DNA of 64,000 bases. It comes from Modestobacter altitudinis (GTDB taxonomy: Bacteria > Actinomycetota > Actinomycetes > Mycobacteriales > Geodermatophilaceae). Of the stretch, positions 41,091 through 48,598 are shown in pieces; position 1 is the stretch's first letter; every line of letters begins with the position of its first letter. Below the pieces are notes generated by a model that worked only from the letters and a program-made list of their open reading frames with translations, was not told where the DNA came from and did no database searches. The translations under genes and the position numbers were made by a program. Location: contig NZ_SJEW01000021.1 of the NCBI RefSeq assembly GCF_005930475.1, forward strand, positions 1 to 64,000. The letters run 5' to 3'.

Positions 41091-42269
41091 TCACGTCCCG
41101 GTACCGGACCGGATGAGCCGGGGCAGCTCCGCGGCCAGCACCAGGACGGCGGCGGCCAGCAGCGCCAGCCCGCCGACGGCGTAGGAGGCGAACACCGCCA
41201 GCGCCGCGAGCTCGACCCCGACGCCGGCCACCGAGGTCACCGTCGCCCGGGCCGGCCCGGTGATCGCCTCCTGCAGCCGCGTCTCGGCGACCACGAGCAC
41301 CAGCCGGTAGAGCGCGTAGCCCGCGGCGACCGCGGCCAGCCCGGCCGGCACCGCCACCAGCGAGGCGGCGACCAGCGCGACGCCGGCCGTGCCCAGGGCG
41401 GCGGCGACCGCGCGCGGCGGCCAGGACGCCGCTCGACCGCCCAGCGCGGCACCGGCCGCACCGGCGACCGGGATGCCGAGCACGGCGAGCGGGTTCAGCG
41501 GGTCCGGCACACCCCAGTCCCGGGCCAGCAGGGGGAAGTACTCCTCCACCGCGTCCACCCCGCCGAGCAGGACGACGAGGAGCACCGCTGCCCGCACCAC
41601 CGGGCGGCCCGCCGCCTCCGCGGCGCCGGACCGCAGCGTCCCCCACCAGCCGGACCCGTCGTCGTCCGCGTCGTCGTCCGTGCCGCGGGGGGCCTCGGGG
41701 AACGAGGCCGCCAGCACGGAGCCGGCCAGGCAGGTGCCGATGCTCGCCCAGCCGACCGCCGCGTAGCCGCCGGCGGCGAACAGCGCGGCGGCCACCAGGG
41801 CCGTGGGCACCTGCACCAGCAGGTCGACGGCGTTCACCCAGCCGTACACCCGGCCGAACTGGCCGTCGGCGCCCGCGGCGGCCAGCCCGTCGTGCAGCAG
41901 CGCCTCGAACGCGCCGGACACCAGCGCACCGCCGACCCCCCACACGACCAGTCCGCCGGCGAACCCCGGGAAGCCGGGTGCCACCAGCCACACCGCGTAG
42001 GCCGCCGCCTGCAGGACACCGGCGAGCACGAGCGCCCCGCGCCGGGACCAGCGGTCGGCGAGCGCTCCGCAGGGGACCTCGGCCAGCACCGCGGTGGCCG
42101 ACCACAGCGCCAGCAGCGCCGAGATCTGGCCGTCGTCCAGGCCGGTGTCGGCGAACAGCAGCGCGTAGAAGGGGTACAGCGGTACGAACTCGGCGACGAA
42201 CGACCAGCCGAGGACGCGGCGGACCAGCCTGCGGGCCGGCGGCGGGAGAGGGGGTCAATCGGGGGGCAT
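41091..42269 (-). pseudogene. MFS transporter gene with in-frame stop at codon 5
   Basis: The frame encodes a 12-helix MFS protein (LVRRVLGWSFVAEFVPLYPFYALLFADTGL, then AEVPCGALADRWSRRGALVLAGVLQAAAY and onward). Its natural start is ATG 42269, six bases after a TACCGT -10 box, but codons 1-5 read Met-Pro-Pro-Asp-TGA before the frame continues open for 387 codons. No ATG, GTG or TTG follows until GTG 42089, which would remove the first two helices. Either the gene is inactivated by a point mutation, translation restarts at a non-standard CTG, or the sequence contains an error. Confidence 0.65.
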
Positions 42270-42275
42270 GGCCGG

Positions 42276-42281
42276 ACGGTA
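42276..42281 (-). promoter_or_regulatory. Leaderless -10 box TACCGT for the MFS gene
   Basis: On the minus strand TACCGT is followed by six bases and ATG 42269. It mirrors the TACCGT box of the divergent DUF5009 gene, 44 bp away. Confidence 0.5.
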
Positions 42282-42325
42282 GTCCGGTCCGGCCCGTGCG
42301 TCCGCCGCATTTCCCGTGGCGGTCC

Positions 42326-42331
42326 TACCGT
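42326..42331 (+). promoter_or_regulatory. Leaderless -10 box TACCGT for the DUF5009 gene
   Basis: TACCGT is followed by six bases (GGACGG) and ATG 42338, with no ribosome site. The spacing is the same as for the divergent MFS gene. Confidence 0.5.
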
Positions 42332-42337
42332 GGACGG

Positions 42338-42566
42338 ATGGCGAGCCGACCGGTCACCCCACCGGCCGCCGTCGTCCTCGGTGAGTCCCGGAGCCGACCG
42401 CGGCTCCACGGGGTCGACGTCCTCCGTGGCCTGGCGGTCGTGGGCATGCTCGTCGTGGACAACCGGGGCAACGGGTCGATCGCCGCCCAGTGGCACCACG
42501 CCGCGTGGGACGGGCTGCACGTGGCCGACGTCGTCTTCCCGGCGTTCCTGCTGGTGGCCGGCCGCC
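42338..42566 (+). pseudogene. Truncated DUF5009 / HGSNAT-like acyltransferase
   Basis: The first 75 residues match the start of the DUF5009/heparan-alpha-glucosaminide N-acetyltransferase-like family: RPRLHGVDVLRGLAVVGMLVVDNRGNGS, AQWHHAAWDGLHVADVVFPAFLLVAG. Intact members have about 370 residues and many helices. Here homology stops after the first or second helix, near 42566, and the remaining DNA up to the hybrid kinase encodes only compositional junk. The 3' part has been deleted. It retains its own TACCGT leaderless promoter. Confidence 0.65.
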
Positions 42567-42646
42567 GGCCCCCACCAGGAACTGCCGTCGCGTGGCCACC
42601 CCGCTGTCCTACCGCATCCCTGCGCCTCGCGGTGCAGGCCGCGGGC

Positions 42647-45367
42647 TCAGCCGGCCTCGGCGGGCGTGTCGGCCTCGGGTGCGTCGTCGGTGCGCGGCGC
42701 CCGGATGGTGACGGTCGTGCCCTCGGGACCGGGGACGGCGGTGATGTCGGCGAACGCGCTCATCAAGGTCGACCCACGGCCGCGGTCCATGCTCGGCACC
42801 CGCTCCCGCCACTGCCCGTGGTCGCGCACCGTGATCACCACCCGGCCCCCGCCGACCTCGGCGGCGACGTCCACGAACGGTTCGGTGGGTTCCTGGGCGT
42901 GCTCCACGGCGTTGGTCACCGCCTCGCACGCGGCCAGCAGCAGGTCGTAGGCCTGGTCCTCGTCCAGCTCGGCGCTGGCGAACAGCCGGCGCAGGGCGCG
43001 GCGCAGCGCGGCGACGGACTGCGGGGTGGCCGGGAACCGCCAGCGCTCGTAGTGCACCTGCGCCGGTGCCGGCGGCGGCGCGACCGCCGGGGGGCGGCTC
43101 GAGGGCACCAGGTCCCGCACGTGCGGAGAGGGTGAGGTCCTCCCGGGGCGGCCGGCGGCCGGCAGGGTCAGCGGCCGGGTGGGCAGGTCCTCGCCGGTCG
43201 CCTCCCGCCTGCCGCGTGCCCGCTCGATGGTCACCCGCACCCGGGCGATCAGCTCGGCGGCCTGGAACGGCTTGGCGAGGTAGTCGTCTGCGCCGGCCGC
43301 GAAGCCCTCCACGGCCGCCTCCTGCCCGGCCCGGGCGGTGAGCATGATGACCGGGACGTCGCGGGTCGCCGGGTCGGCGCGCAGCCGGCGGAGCAGCTCG
43401 AACCCGTCGACGCGCGGCATCATCACGTCGGTCAGCACGACGTCGGGCAGCTCCTCGGCGACGGCCGCCAGCGCCTCCTCGCCGTTCGTGCAGGTGCGCA
43501 CCGCCCACACCGGGGACAGCAGCCGGGTGAGGTACGTGCGCATGTCGGCGTTGTCGTCGACGACCAGCACGGTGGCGGTGGCGCCGGCCGGGACCGCCGG
43601 CTGCTCGCGCGGGGTGACGTCGGCCGCCCAGGCCTCGGCCGTGCCGCGGGCCACCTCGGAGGGGCCGACCGGGTGGTCGGCGTCGCCCGAGGCGTCCGGG
43701 CTGCCGTAGGGGACGGTCGCGGTGAAGGTGCTGCCCTGGCCGGGCTCGCTGGTCACGGTCACCGACCCGCCGTGCAGCGCCAGCAGCTCGCGCACCAGGG
43801 CCAGCCCGATGCCGGTGCCCTCGCGGTGCCGCCCCAGCGACCCCGGCACCCGGTGGAACCGGTCGAAGACCCGCGGCAGCTCCTGCGCCGGGATGCCGAT
43901 ACCGGTGTCGGCGACGGTGAGCGTCACGCCGTCCCCGGCGTCCCGCAGGACCACCGAGATGCCGCCGACGAAGGTGTACTTGACGGCGTTGGACAGCAGG
44001 TTGAGGACCACCTTCTCCCACATCCGCGGGTCGACGTGCACCGGCCGGGGCAACGGCGGGCAGTCGACCGTCAGCCGCAGCCCGGCCCGCTCGGCCGCGG
44101 CGCGCAGCACGCCGGCGAGCTCGGCGGTGAAGTCGGCGAGGTCGGTCTCCACCCGGACGGCGTTGGCGCGGCCGGCCTCGATGCTGGCGACGTCCATCAG
44201 GTCGTTGACCAGCCGCTGCAGGCGCTGGCCGTTGCGCACCGCCAGCGTGAGCTGCTCGCGGGCACCGGGCGGCAGGGGTTCGGAGGCGTCGTCGAGCATG
44301 TCGCTGATCGGGCCGAGCAGCAGGGTCAGCGGCGTGCGGAGCTCGTGGCTGACGTCGGAGAAGAACGCGGTCTTGGCCCGGTCGAGCTCGGCGAGGGACT
44401 CCGCCCGCCGCCGCTCGGCCGCGAAGGCGCGGGCGTTGCCCAGGGCGCTGACGAACTGACCGGCCACCAGCTCCAGGAAGGTCCGGTACTCGGCGTCGAG
44501 CACCCGGTTGGGGCTGGTGCCGGCGACCAGCACCCCCAGCCGCTCGCCACCGACGGTGGTGAGCGGGAGCACGACGGCGTCGGTCACCGGGTCCTGCCAC
44601 GGGCCGCCGACCAGCCCGAGGTCGGTGAGCCGGCCGGTGAGCTCGTCGGGGTCGTCGACGCCGGCCGGCAGCCGGTCGGCCGGGCAGCCGACGACGGCCG
44701 CCCGGGAGAGCCGGCCGCCGTCGTCGAGGTAGACCGCTGCGGCGGGCACGTCCAGCGGGCCGGTGGCCAGCGCCTCGCACAACCCCGACAGCAGCGTCTC
44801 GTCGTCGCCGAACCGGGCACCGGCGGTGGAGAGGTCGTGCAGCAGCTGCTGCCGGCGCTCGCCGAGCACCTCACCGGTCACCTCGGTGCAGACCGCGTGC
44901 ATGCCGGCGACCCGGCCGTCGTCCCCGAACGCCGGTGCGTGCGAGACGGTGAAGTACGTCTCCTCGCGGTACCCCGCCCGCGCCAGCAGCAGCGGCAGCC
45001 GGGGCAACCAGGACGCCTCGCGGGTCGCCATGGCGTGCTCGACCGGGCCCTCCAGGGCCGCCCAGCCCTCGGCCAGGGTGATCCGGATGTCCTCGCCGAT
45101 CGCGGGGTGCTTGGCGCCGATGAAGGGCGCGTAGCCGTCGTTGTAGAACTGCAGGTACTGCGGGCCCCAGGTGAGCACCATCGGGAACCGCGAGGCCAGC
45201 ACGGTGCGGACGGCGAAGCGCAGGCTGGCCGGCCACCTCTCCACCGGCCCGAGCGGGGTCGCCGACCAGTCGTGCCCGGCCATCAGCCGACCGGCCTCCC
45301 CGCCCCCGGCGAAGAGGTCGGTGGCCGCACCGCTGCCCTCGGGGCCCGGCGGGAGATCGGGCGCCAT
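42647..45367 (-). CDS. Hybrid histidine kinase with receiver and C-terminal anti-sigma-type ATPase
   Basis: A 906-residue soluble signalling protein. Domains are a PAS-like sensor (about 30-170, WGPQYLQFYNDGYAPFIG), a GAF domain (185-330), a dimerisation/phospho-acceptor helix with SDVSHELRTPLTLLLGP (His near 340) and a kinase ATPase (LLSNAVKYTF, DTGIGIP, GTGIGLALVRELL). A receiver follows (TVLVVDDNADMR, VVLTDVMMP with Asp near 646, AGADDYLAKPF), then a second GHKL domain of the RsbW type (ACEAVTNAVEHAQEP, RDHGQWR, GRGSTLMSAFADI) from about 775. ATG 45367 has GGAGG five bases upstream. No membrane segments are seen. A phosphorelay receiver fused to a serine-kinase-like module suggests cross-talk with STAS partner switching. 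Confidence 0.92.
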   Translation of the reverse strand: MAPDLPPGPEGSGAATDLFAGGGEAGRLMAGHDWSATPLGPVERWPASLRFAVRTVLASRFPMVLTWGPQYLQFYNDGYAPFIGAKHPAIGEDIRITLAEGWAALEGPVEHAMATREASWLPRLPLLLARAGYREETYFTVSHAPAFGDDGRVAGMHAVCTEVTGEVLGERRQQLLHDLSTAGARFGDDETLLSGLCEALATGPLDVPAAAVYLDDGGRLSRAAVVGCPADRLPAGVDDPDELTGRLTDLGLVGGPWQDPVTDAVVLPLTTVGGERLGVLVAGTSPNRVLDAEYRTFLELVAGQFVSALGNARAFAAERRRAESLAELDRAKTAFFSDVSHELRTPLTLLLGPISDMLDDASEPLPPGAREQLTLAVRNGQRLQRLVNDLMDVASIEAGRANAVRVETDLADFTAELAGVLRAAAERAGLRLTVDCPPLPRPVHVDPRMWEKVVLNLLSNAVKYTFVGGISVVLRDAGDGVTLTVADTGIGIPAQELPRVFDRFHRVPGSLGRHREGTGIGLALVRELLALHGGSVTVTSEPGQGSTFTATVPYGSPDASGDADHPVGPSEVARGTAEAWAADVTPREQPAVPAGATATVLVVDDNADMRTYLTRLLSPVWAVRTCTNGEEALAAVAEELPDVVLTDVMMPRVDGFELLRRLRADPATRDVPVIMLTARAGQEAAVEGFAAGADDYLAKPFQAAELIARVRVTIERARGRREATGEDLPTRPLTLPAAGRPGRTSPSPHVRDLVPSSRPPAVAPPPAPAQVHYERWRFPATPQSVAALRRALRRLFASAELDEDQAYDLLLAACEAVTNAVEHAQEPTEPFVDVAAEVGGGRVVITVRDHGQWRERVPSMDRGRGSTLMSAFADITAVPGPEGTTVTIRAPRTDDAPEADTPAEAG

Positions 45368-45566
45368 CCACACCTCCAGCCGATGCGGACCCGTCCCGCG
45401 GTGCTGCGGTGCCGGACCGGGCAGGCCGAGGTGACCGCCCGGTCAGGGAACCTACCTGGGCGGAACTGGTCGCGGTCGACGGCGCCCGGTCTGCGGTCGG
45501 CCCGATCGGTGTTGGATGGGGCCAGCCCCGCCGGGGGAGACCCGGCGACGACCCGAGGAGACCACC

Positions 45567-45944
45567 GTGGCAGAACCGACCCGTCCCGACGTCGAGCCGC
45601 CGACCGGCCCTGCCCCCGACGACCTGGTGATCGAGGACCTCGTGGTCGGCGACGGCCCGGAGGCCACGGCCGGCAGCCTGGTGAGCGCGCACTACGTCGG
45701 GGTCACCCACGACGGCGGCGAGCAGTTCGACGCCTCCTGGGACCGCGGCGACCCGCTGGAGTTCCGGCTCGGCGTGGGCATGGTCATCCAGGGCTGGGAC
45801 GAGGGGATCGCCGGGATGAAGGTGGGCGGCCGTCGTCGGCTGACCATCCCGGCGCACAAGGCCTACGGGGAACGCGGCGCGGGCGGCGTCATCAAGCCCG
45901 GCGCGACCCTGGTCTTCGTCGTCGACCTGGTCGGCGTCCGCTGA
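45567..45944 (+). CDS. FKBP-type peptidyl-prolyl isomerase
   Basis: A 125-residue single-domain cytoplasmic prolyl isomerase. The family core is complete: LVSAHYVGVTHDGGEQFDASWDRGDPLEFRLG, the VIQGWDEGIAGMKVGGRRRLTIP signature, AYGERG and the closing LVFVVDLVGVR. No signal peptide is present. GTG 45567 is preceded by GAGGAG. The 199 bases between it and the divergent hybrid kinase hold no gene I can support. A strong hairpin terminator follows. Confidence 0.94.
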   Translation: MAEPTRPDVEPPTGPAPDDLVIEDLVVGDGPEATAGSLVSAHYVGVTHDGGEQFDASWDRGDPLEFRLGVGMVIQGWDEGIAGMKVGGRRRLTIPAHKAYGERGAGGVIKPGATLVFVVDLVGVR

Positions 45945-45960
45945 AGCAGCCCTGCAGCGT

Positions 45961-46003
45961 GCGCTGAGTGCCAGGTCCGCGGGTCGGACCTGGCACCCAG
46001 CGC
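45961..46003. terminator. Long hairpin between FKBP and a convergent SDR gene
   Basis: GTGCCAGGTCCG (45968-45979) and its exact complement (45985-45996) enclose the loop CGGGT. The stem extends to GCGCTGA and CCAGCGC with one mismatch, about 19 bp in all. It serves convergent genes and is probably bidirectional. A short tandem duplication, GTGCGGCTCAGGCCGCC-like, follows at 46009-46040. Confidence 0.75.
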
Positions 46004-46032
46004 CCGTCGTGCGGCTCAGGCCGCCGTGCGGC

Positions 46033-46736
46033 TCAGGCCGCCGTCGGTGCGTAGAACTCCCGCGGGTCGGCGGCCAGCGACGCCTTGACGTGCCGGCTCC
46101 AGTCGTCGACCAGGACCTCCCACGCACCGGACTCGACGCCGTCGAGTACGGCCCGGACGACGTCGGCCGGGTCGCTCATCGGGCCGGTGTAGCCGGCCAT
46201 CATGTCGGTGTCGGCTGCCCCCAGCACCACCCCGGTGACCGACGTGCCCTGCTCGGTGAGCTCGATCCGGACGCCGTTGGTCAGGCTCCACTCCGCGGCC
46301 TTGGCGGCGCTGTAGGCGTTGGCGCCCTCGGTGGAGAACCAGGACAGCGCCGAGAGCACGTTGGCGATCGCGCCGCCGCCGTTGCGGGCGAGCACCGGCG
46401 CGAACGCCCGGATGACGCCCAACGTGCCGAAGAAGTGCGTCTCCATCTCGAGCCGGATGTCGGCCAGGTCGCCGGTGACGAGGTCGGCCCGGGTCGAGAG
46501 GCCGGCGTTGTTGACCAGCAGCGTCACGTCGCCGGCGGCTGCCGCCGCGGCGGCGACCGACTCCGGGTCGGTGACGTCCAGCCGGAGCACCTCCACCCCG
46601 GGACGTCGACGAGCTCGGGACGGCGCGAGGTCGCGTAGACCCTCGAGGCGCCGCGCTCGAGCAGCTGCTGGGCGAAGTGGCGGCCGAGGCCGCGGTCGGC
46701 GCCGGTGACGAGGGCGATCGATCCGGTGATGTCCAT
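46033..46736 (-). pseudogene. Short-chain dehydrogenase with a frameshift
   Basis: From ATG 46736 (AAGGAG upstream) the frame reads M-D-I-T-GSIALVTGADRGLGRHFAQQL to PELVDVPG, a standard SDR start. The rest (VEVLRLDVTDPESVAAAA, LLVNNAGLST, NVLSALSWFS, YSAAKAAEWSLTNG, to FYAPTAA) continues in the next frame from about 46600. One missing base in the CCCGGGGTGGAGG stretch explains the break. Both catalytic residues (YSAAK) and the cofactor loop are intact, so either the gene is freshly broken or the assembly has a one-base error. MerR is encoded divergently. Confidence 0.75.
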
Positions 46737-46773
46737 GGTGCGCGCTCCTTGTGCTCGGGGTGACCTGTGGGCG

Positions 46774-46805
46774 ACGCTAGGAGCTGACGTTGACGTCAGG
46801 GTCAA
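46774..46805 (-). promoter_or_regulatory. MerR-type promoter/operator of the SDR gene
   Basis: On the minus strand TTGACC (46800-46805) and TAGCGT (46774-46779) are 20 bp apart, longer than the usual 17 and typical of MerR-controlled promoters. The dyad CTGACGTTGACGTCAG (46784-46799) fills the spacer. The adjacent divergent MerR protein is the obvious ligand. Confidence 0.6.
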
Positions 46806-46832
46806 GAGTGAGCCCGATCACGAGGAGGTCCG

Positions 46833-47201
46833 GTGTTGCGCATCGGTGAGGTCGCTGCCCGCGCGGGCGTGAGCGTGCGGGCGCTGCGCTACTACGAGGA
46901 GCAGGGGCTGCTGGAGGGCGAGCGCAGCCCGAGCGGGCAGCGCAGGTACGCCGAGGACGCCGTGGACCGGGTGCACTTCATCCAGCAGCTCTACGCCGCC
47001 GGGCTGACCAGCAGGGACGTCCTCGAGCTGCTGCCGTGCGTGCACACCGGCGTCGCCACGCCGGCCATGATGGCCCGGCTGGTCGAGCAGCGGGACGGCA
47101 TCGACCGGCAGATCGCCGAGCTCACTGCGGCCCGCGAGCGGCTGGACGAGGTCATCCGCATCGGCCGCGACTTCGTCCCGGCGGTCGGTGCGGTGGCCTG
47201 A
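46833..47201 (+). CDS. MerR-family transcriptional regulator
   Basis: A 122-residue regulator. The winged helix is RIGEVAARAGVSVRALRYYEEQGLLEGERSPSGQRRYAEDAVDRVHFI, shown here by its short motifs VSVRALRYYEEQGLL and SGQRRY. The dimerisation helix follows (MMARLVEQRDGIDRQIAELTAARERLDEVI). There are few C-terminal residues for ligand binding and only one cysteine after the DNA-binding domain (PCVHTG), so a metal role is not evident. TTG 46836, seven bases from GAGGAGG, would give the common MRIGEV opening. GTG 46833 is the longer alternative. Confidence 0.92.
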   Translation: MLRIGEVAARAGVSVRALRYYEEQGLLEGERSPSGQRRYAEDAVDRVHFIQQLYAAGLTSRDVLELLPCVHTGVATPAMMARLVEQRDGIDRQIAELTAARERLDEVIRIGRDFVPAVGAVA

Positions 47202-47240
47202 CCACCGATGACTTCCGGCCGCGCCGGGAGTCCTCTGCCC

Positions 47241-47534
47241 ATGACCTCCGCACCGCAGCCCGGCCAGTCGATCGACGCCGTCTTCGCCAGCGTGATCGAG
47301 AAGGACGGCGCCTTCCCCACCTACCTGGAGCTCCCCGGCTCCGCGGAGGTGCTCGGCACCCGCCGGGCGGTGAAGGTCGCCGGGACCCTGGACGGCCACC
47401 CGTTCGCCGCGACCCTCATGCCCTCGGGGCAGGGCCCGCACTGGTTGCCGCTCAAGAAGGCGCTGTGCGCGGCGATCGGCAAGCACGAGGCCGGCACCGC
47501 GGTCGCCGTCCACCTGCAGCAGCGCTTCAGCTGA
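47241..47534 (+). CDS. DUF1905 family protein
   Basis: A 97-residue beta-rich domain of the DUF1905 type: IDAVFASVIEKDGAFPTYLELPGSAEVLGTRRAVKVAGTLDGHPFAATLMPSGQGPHWLPLKKALCAAIGK, recognised by YLELP, VKVAGTLDGHPF and HWLPLKKALC. The function of the family is unknown. ATG 47241 is favoured over ATG 47208, which adds 11 residues of low similarity. Three tandem 16-bp repeats follow the stop directly. Confidence 0.85.
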   Translation: MTSAPQPGQSIDAVFASVIEKDGAFPTYLELPGSAEVLGTRRAVKVAGTLDGHPFAATLMPSGQGPHWLPLKKALCAAIGKHEAGTAVAVHLQQRFS

Positions 47535-47537
47535 CCC

Positions 47538-47585
47538 GGGACTGTCGGCGGTCGGGACTGTCGACGGTCGGGACTGTCGGCGGTC
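47538..47585. repeat. Three tandem 16-bp repeats
   Basis: GGGACTGTCGGCGGTC, GGGACTGTCGACGGTC and GGGACTGTCGGCGGTC follow one another exactly. The middle unit contains the near-palindrome GACTGTCGACGGTC. The array fills most of the 68 bases between DUF1905 and the ATP-grasp gene, so it could be an operator array for the latter or a simple slippage product. Confidence 0.75.
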
Positions 47586-47602
47586 GGGGCCAGGATGCGG
47601 CC

Positions 47603-48466
47603 ATGACCGAGCCGCGCATCGGGGTGGCGACCTGCGCTGCCGCTCCACAGCTGGACGAGGACGGCCCGCTGCTGCTGGCCGCGCTGGCGGACGTCGGGGT
47701 CCGGGCCCGGCCCGTCGTCTGGGACGACCCCCGGGTCGACTGGGCGGCCTTCGACGCCGTGCTGGTCCGCAGCACCTGGGACTACCCGCTGCGGCGCGAG
47801 GAGTTCCTCGCCTGGACGGCACGCTGTCCCGCGATGGTGAACCCGCGCGAGGTCCTGGCGTGGAACACCGACAAGCACTACCTCGACGACCTGGCCCGGG
47901 CCGGGGTGCCGACCATCCCGACGGTCTTCGTGCCGCCGGACCACTCCTGGACGGCGCCGGAGGGCGACTACGTCGTGAAGCCCACGGTGAGCGGGAGCGC
48001 CGCGGACACCGGCCGGTTCCGTCGGCCCGACGACCCGGGTGCGCTGGCGCTGGTGGCCCGGCTGCACGCGCAGGGGCGCACGGCGATGGTCCAGCCGTAC
48101 CTGCCGGGCATCGAGCGGGACGGCGAGACGAGCGTCGTCTTCCTCGGCGGGGTCCTCTCCCACGCCGTGCGGCGGGAGCCCCTGCTCACCGTCGACGGGG
48201 TCCGGGCAGCGGTCGTGGTGGCCGACGTCCTGGGGTCCGTCCGGGAGGTGCGGGTGACCGACGCCCAGCGTGCCGTGGCCGAGGCGGCGCTGGCCGCGGT
48301 ACCGGGCGGTCGGCAGCAGCTCGGCTACGCCCGCGTCGACCTGGTTCCCGGCCCGACCGGACCGGTGGTGCTGGAGGTGGAGGCCACCGACTGCTTCCTC
48401 TTCCTCGCGTCCGCCTCCGCCGAGGGGCGGCGCCGGCTCGCCGAGCACGTCGTCGCCCAGCTGTGA
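47603..48466 (+). CDS. ATP-grasp domain protein
   Basis: A 287-residue ATP-grasp enzyme resembling the RimK/DcsG-like group of small amide ligases. Text includes DAVLVRSTWDYPLRREEFLAW, NTDKHYLDDLARAGVPTIPTVFV, the ATP lysine in GDYVVKPTVSGSAADTGRF, MVQPYLPGIERDGETSVVFLGG and the metal-binding QLGYARVDLVPGPTGPVVLEVEATDC, which ends in E-x-E-A-T-D in place of the more usual E-x-N. The substrates cannot be inferred. ATG 47603 lies six bases after CAGGAT, a plausible leaderless -10. No partner gene is evident. Confidence 0.85.
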   Translation: MTEPRIGVATCAAAPQLDEDGPLLLAALADVGVRARPVVWDDPRVDWAAFDAVLVRSTWDYPLRREEFLAWTARCPAMVNPREVLAWNTDKHYLDDLARAGVPTIPTVFVPPDHSWTAPEGDYVVKPTVSGSAADTGRFRRPDDPGALALVARLHAQGRTAMVQPYLPGIERDGETSVVFLGGVLSHAVRREPLLTVDGVRAAVVVADVLGSVREVRVTDAQRAVAEAALAAVPGGRQQLGYARVDLVPGPTGPVVLEVEATDCFLFLASASAEGRRRLAEHVVAQL

Positions 48467-48559
48467 ACAGTCCCCGGTGCCTGGGGTCAAGGGCTCGCCG
48501 CGATCTGTGGACAAGCGCCTGACCTGCGGATTCGTCTTGTCGTGACCCTCCTCTGCCGC

Positions 48560-48565
48560 TAGACT
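48560..48565 (+). promoter_or_regulatory. -10 box TAGACT for DUF222 copy B
   Basis: TAGACT fits TANNNT, 33 bases before ATG 48599. It would yield a short leader containing the GGGAGG ribosome site at 48589-48594. Confidence 0.4.
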
Positions 48566-48598
48566 TCGTACAGGTGTTCGGAGCGGTCGGGAGGTGTC

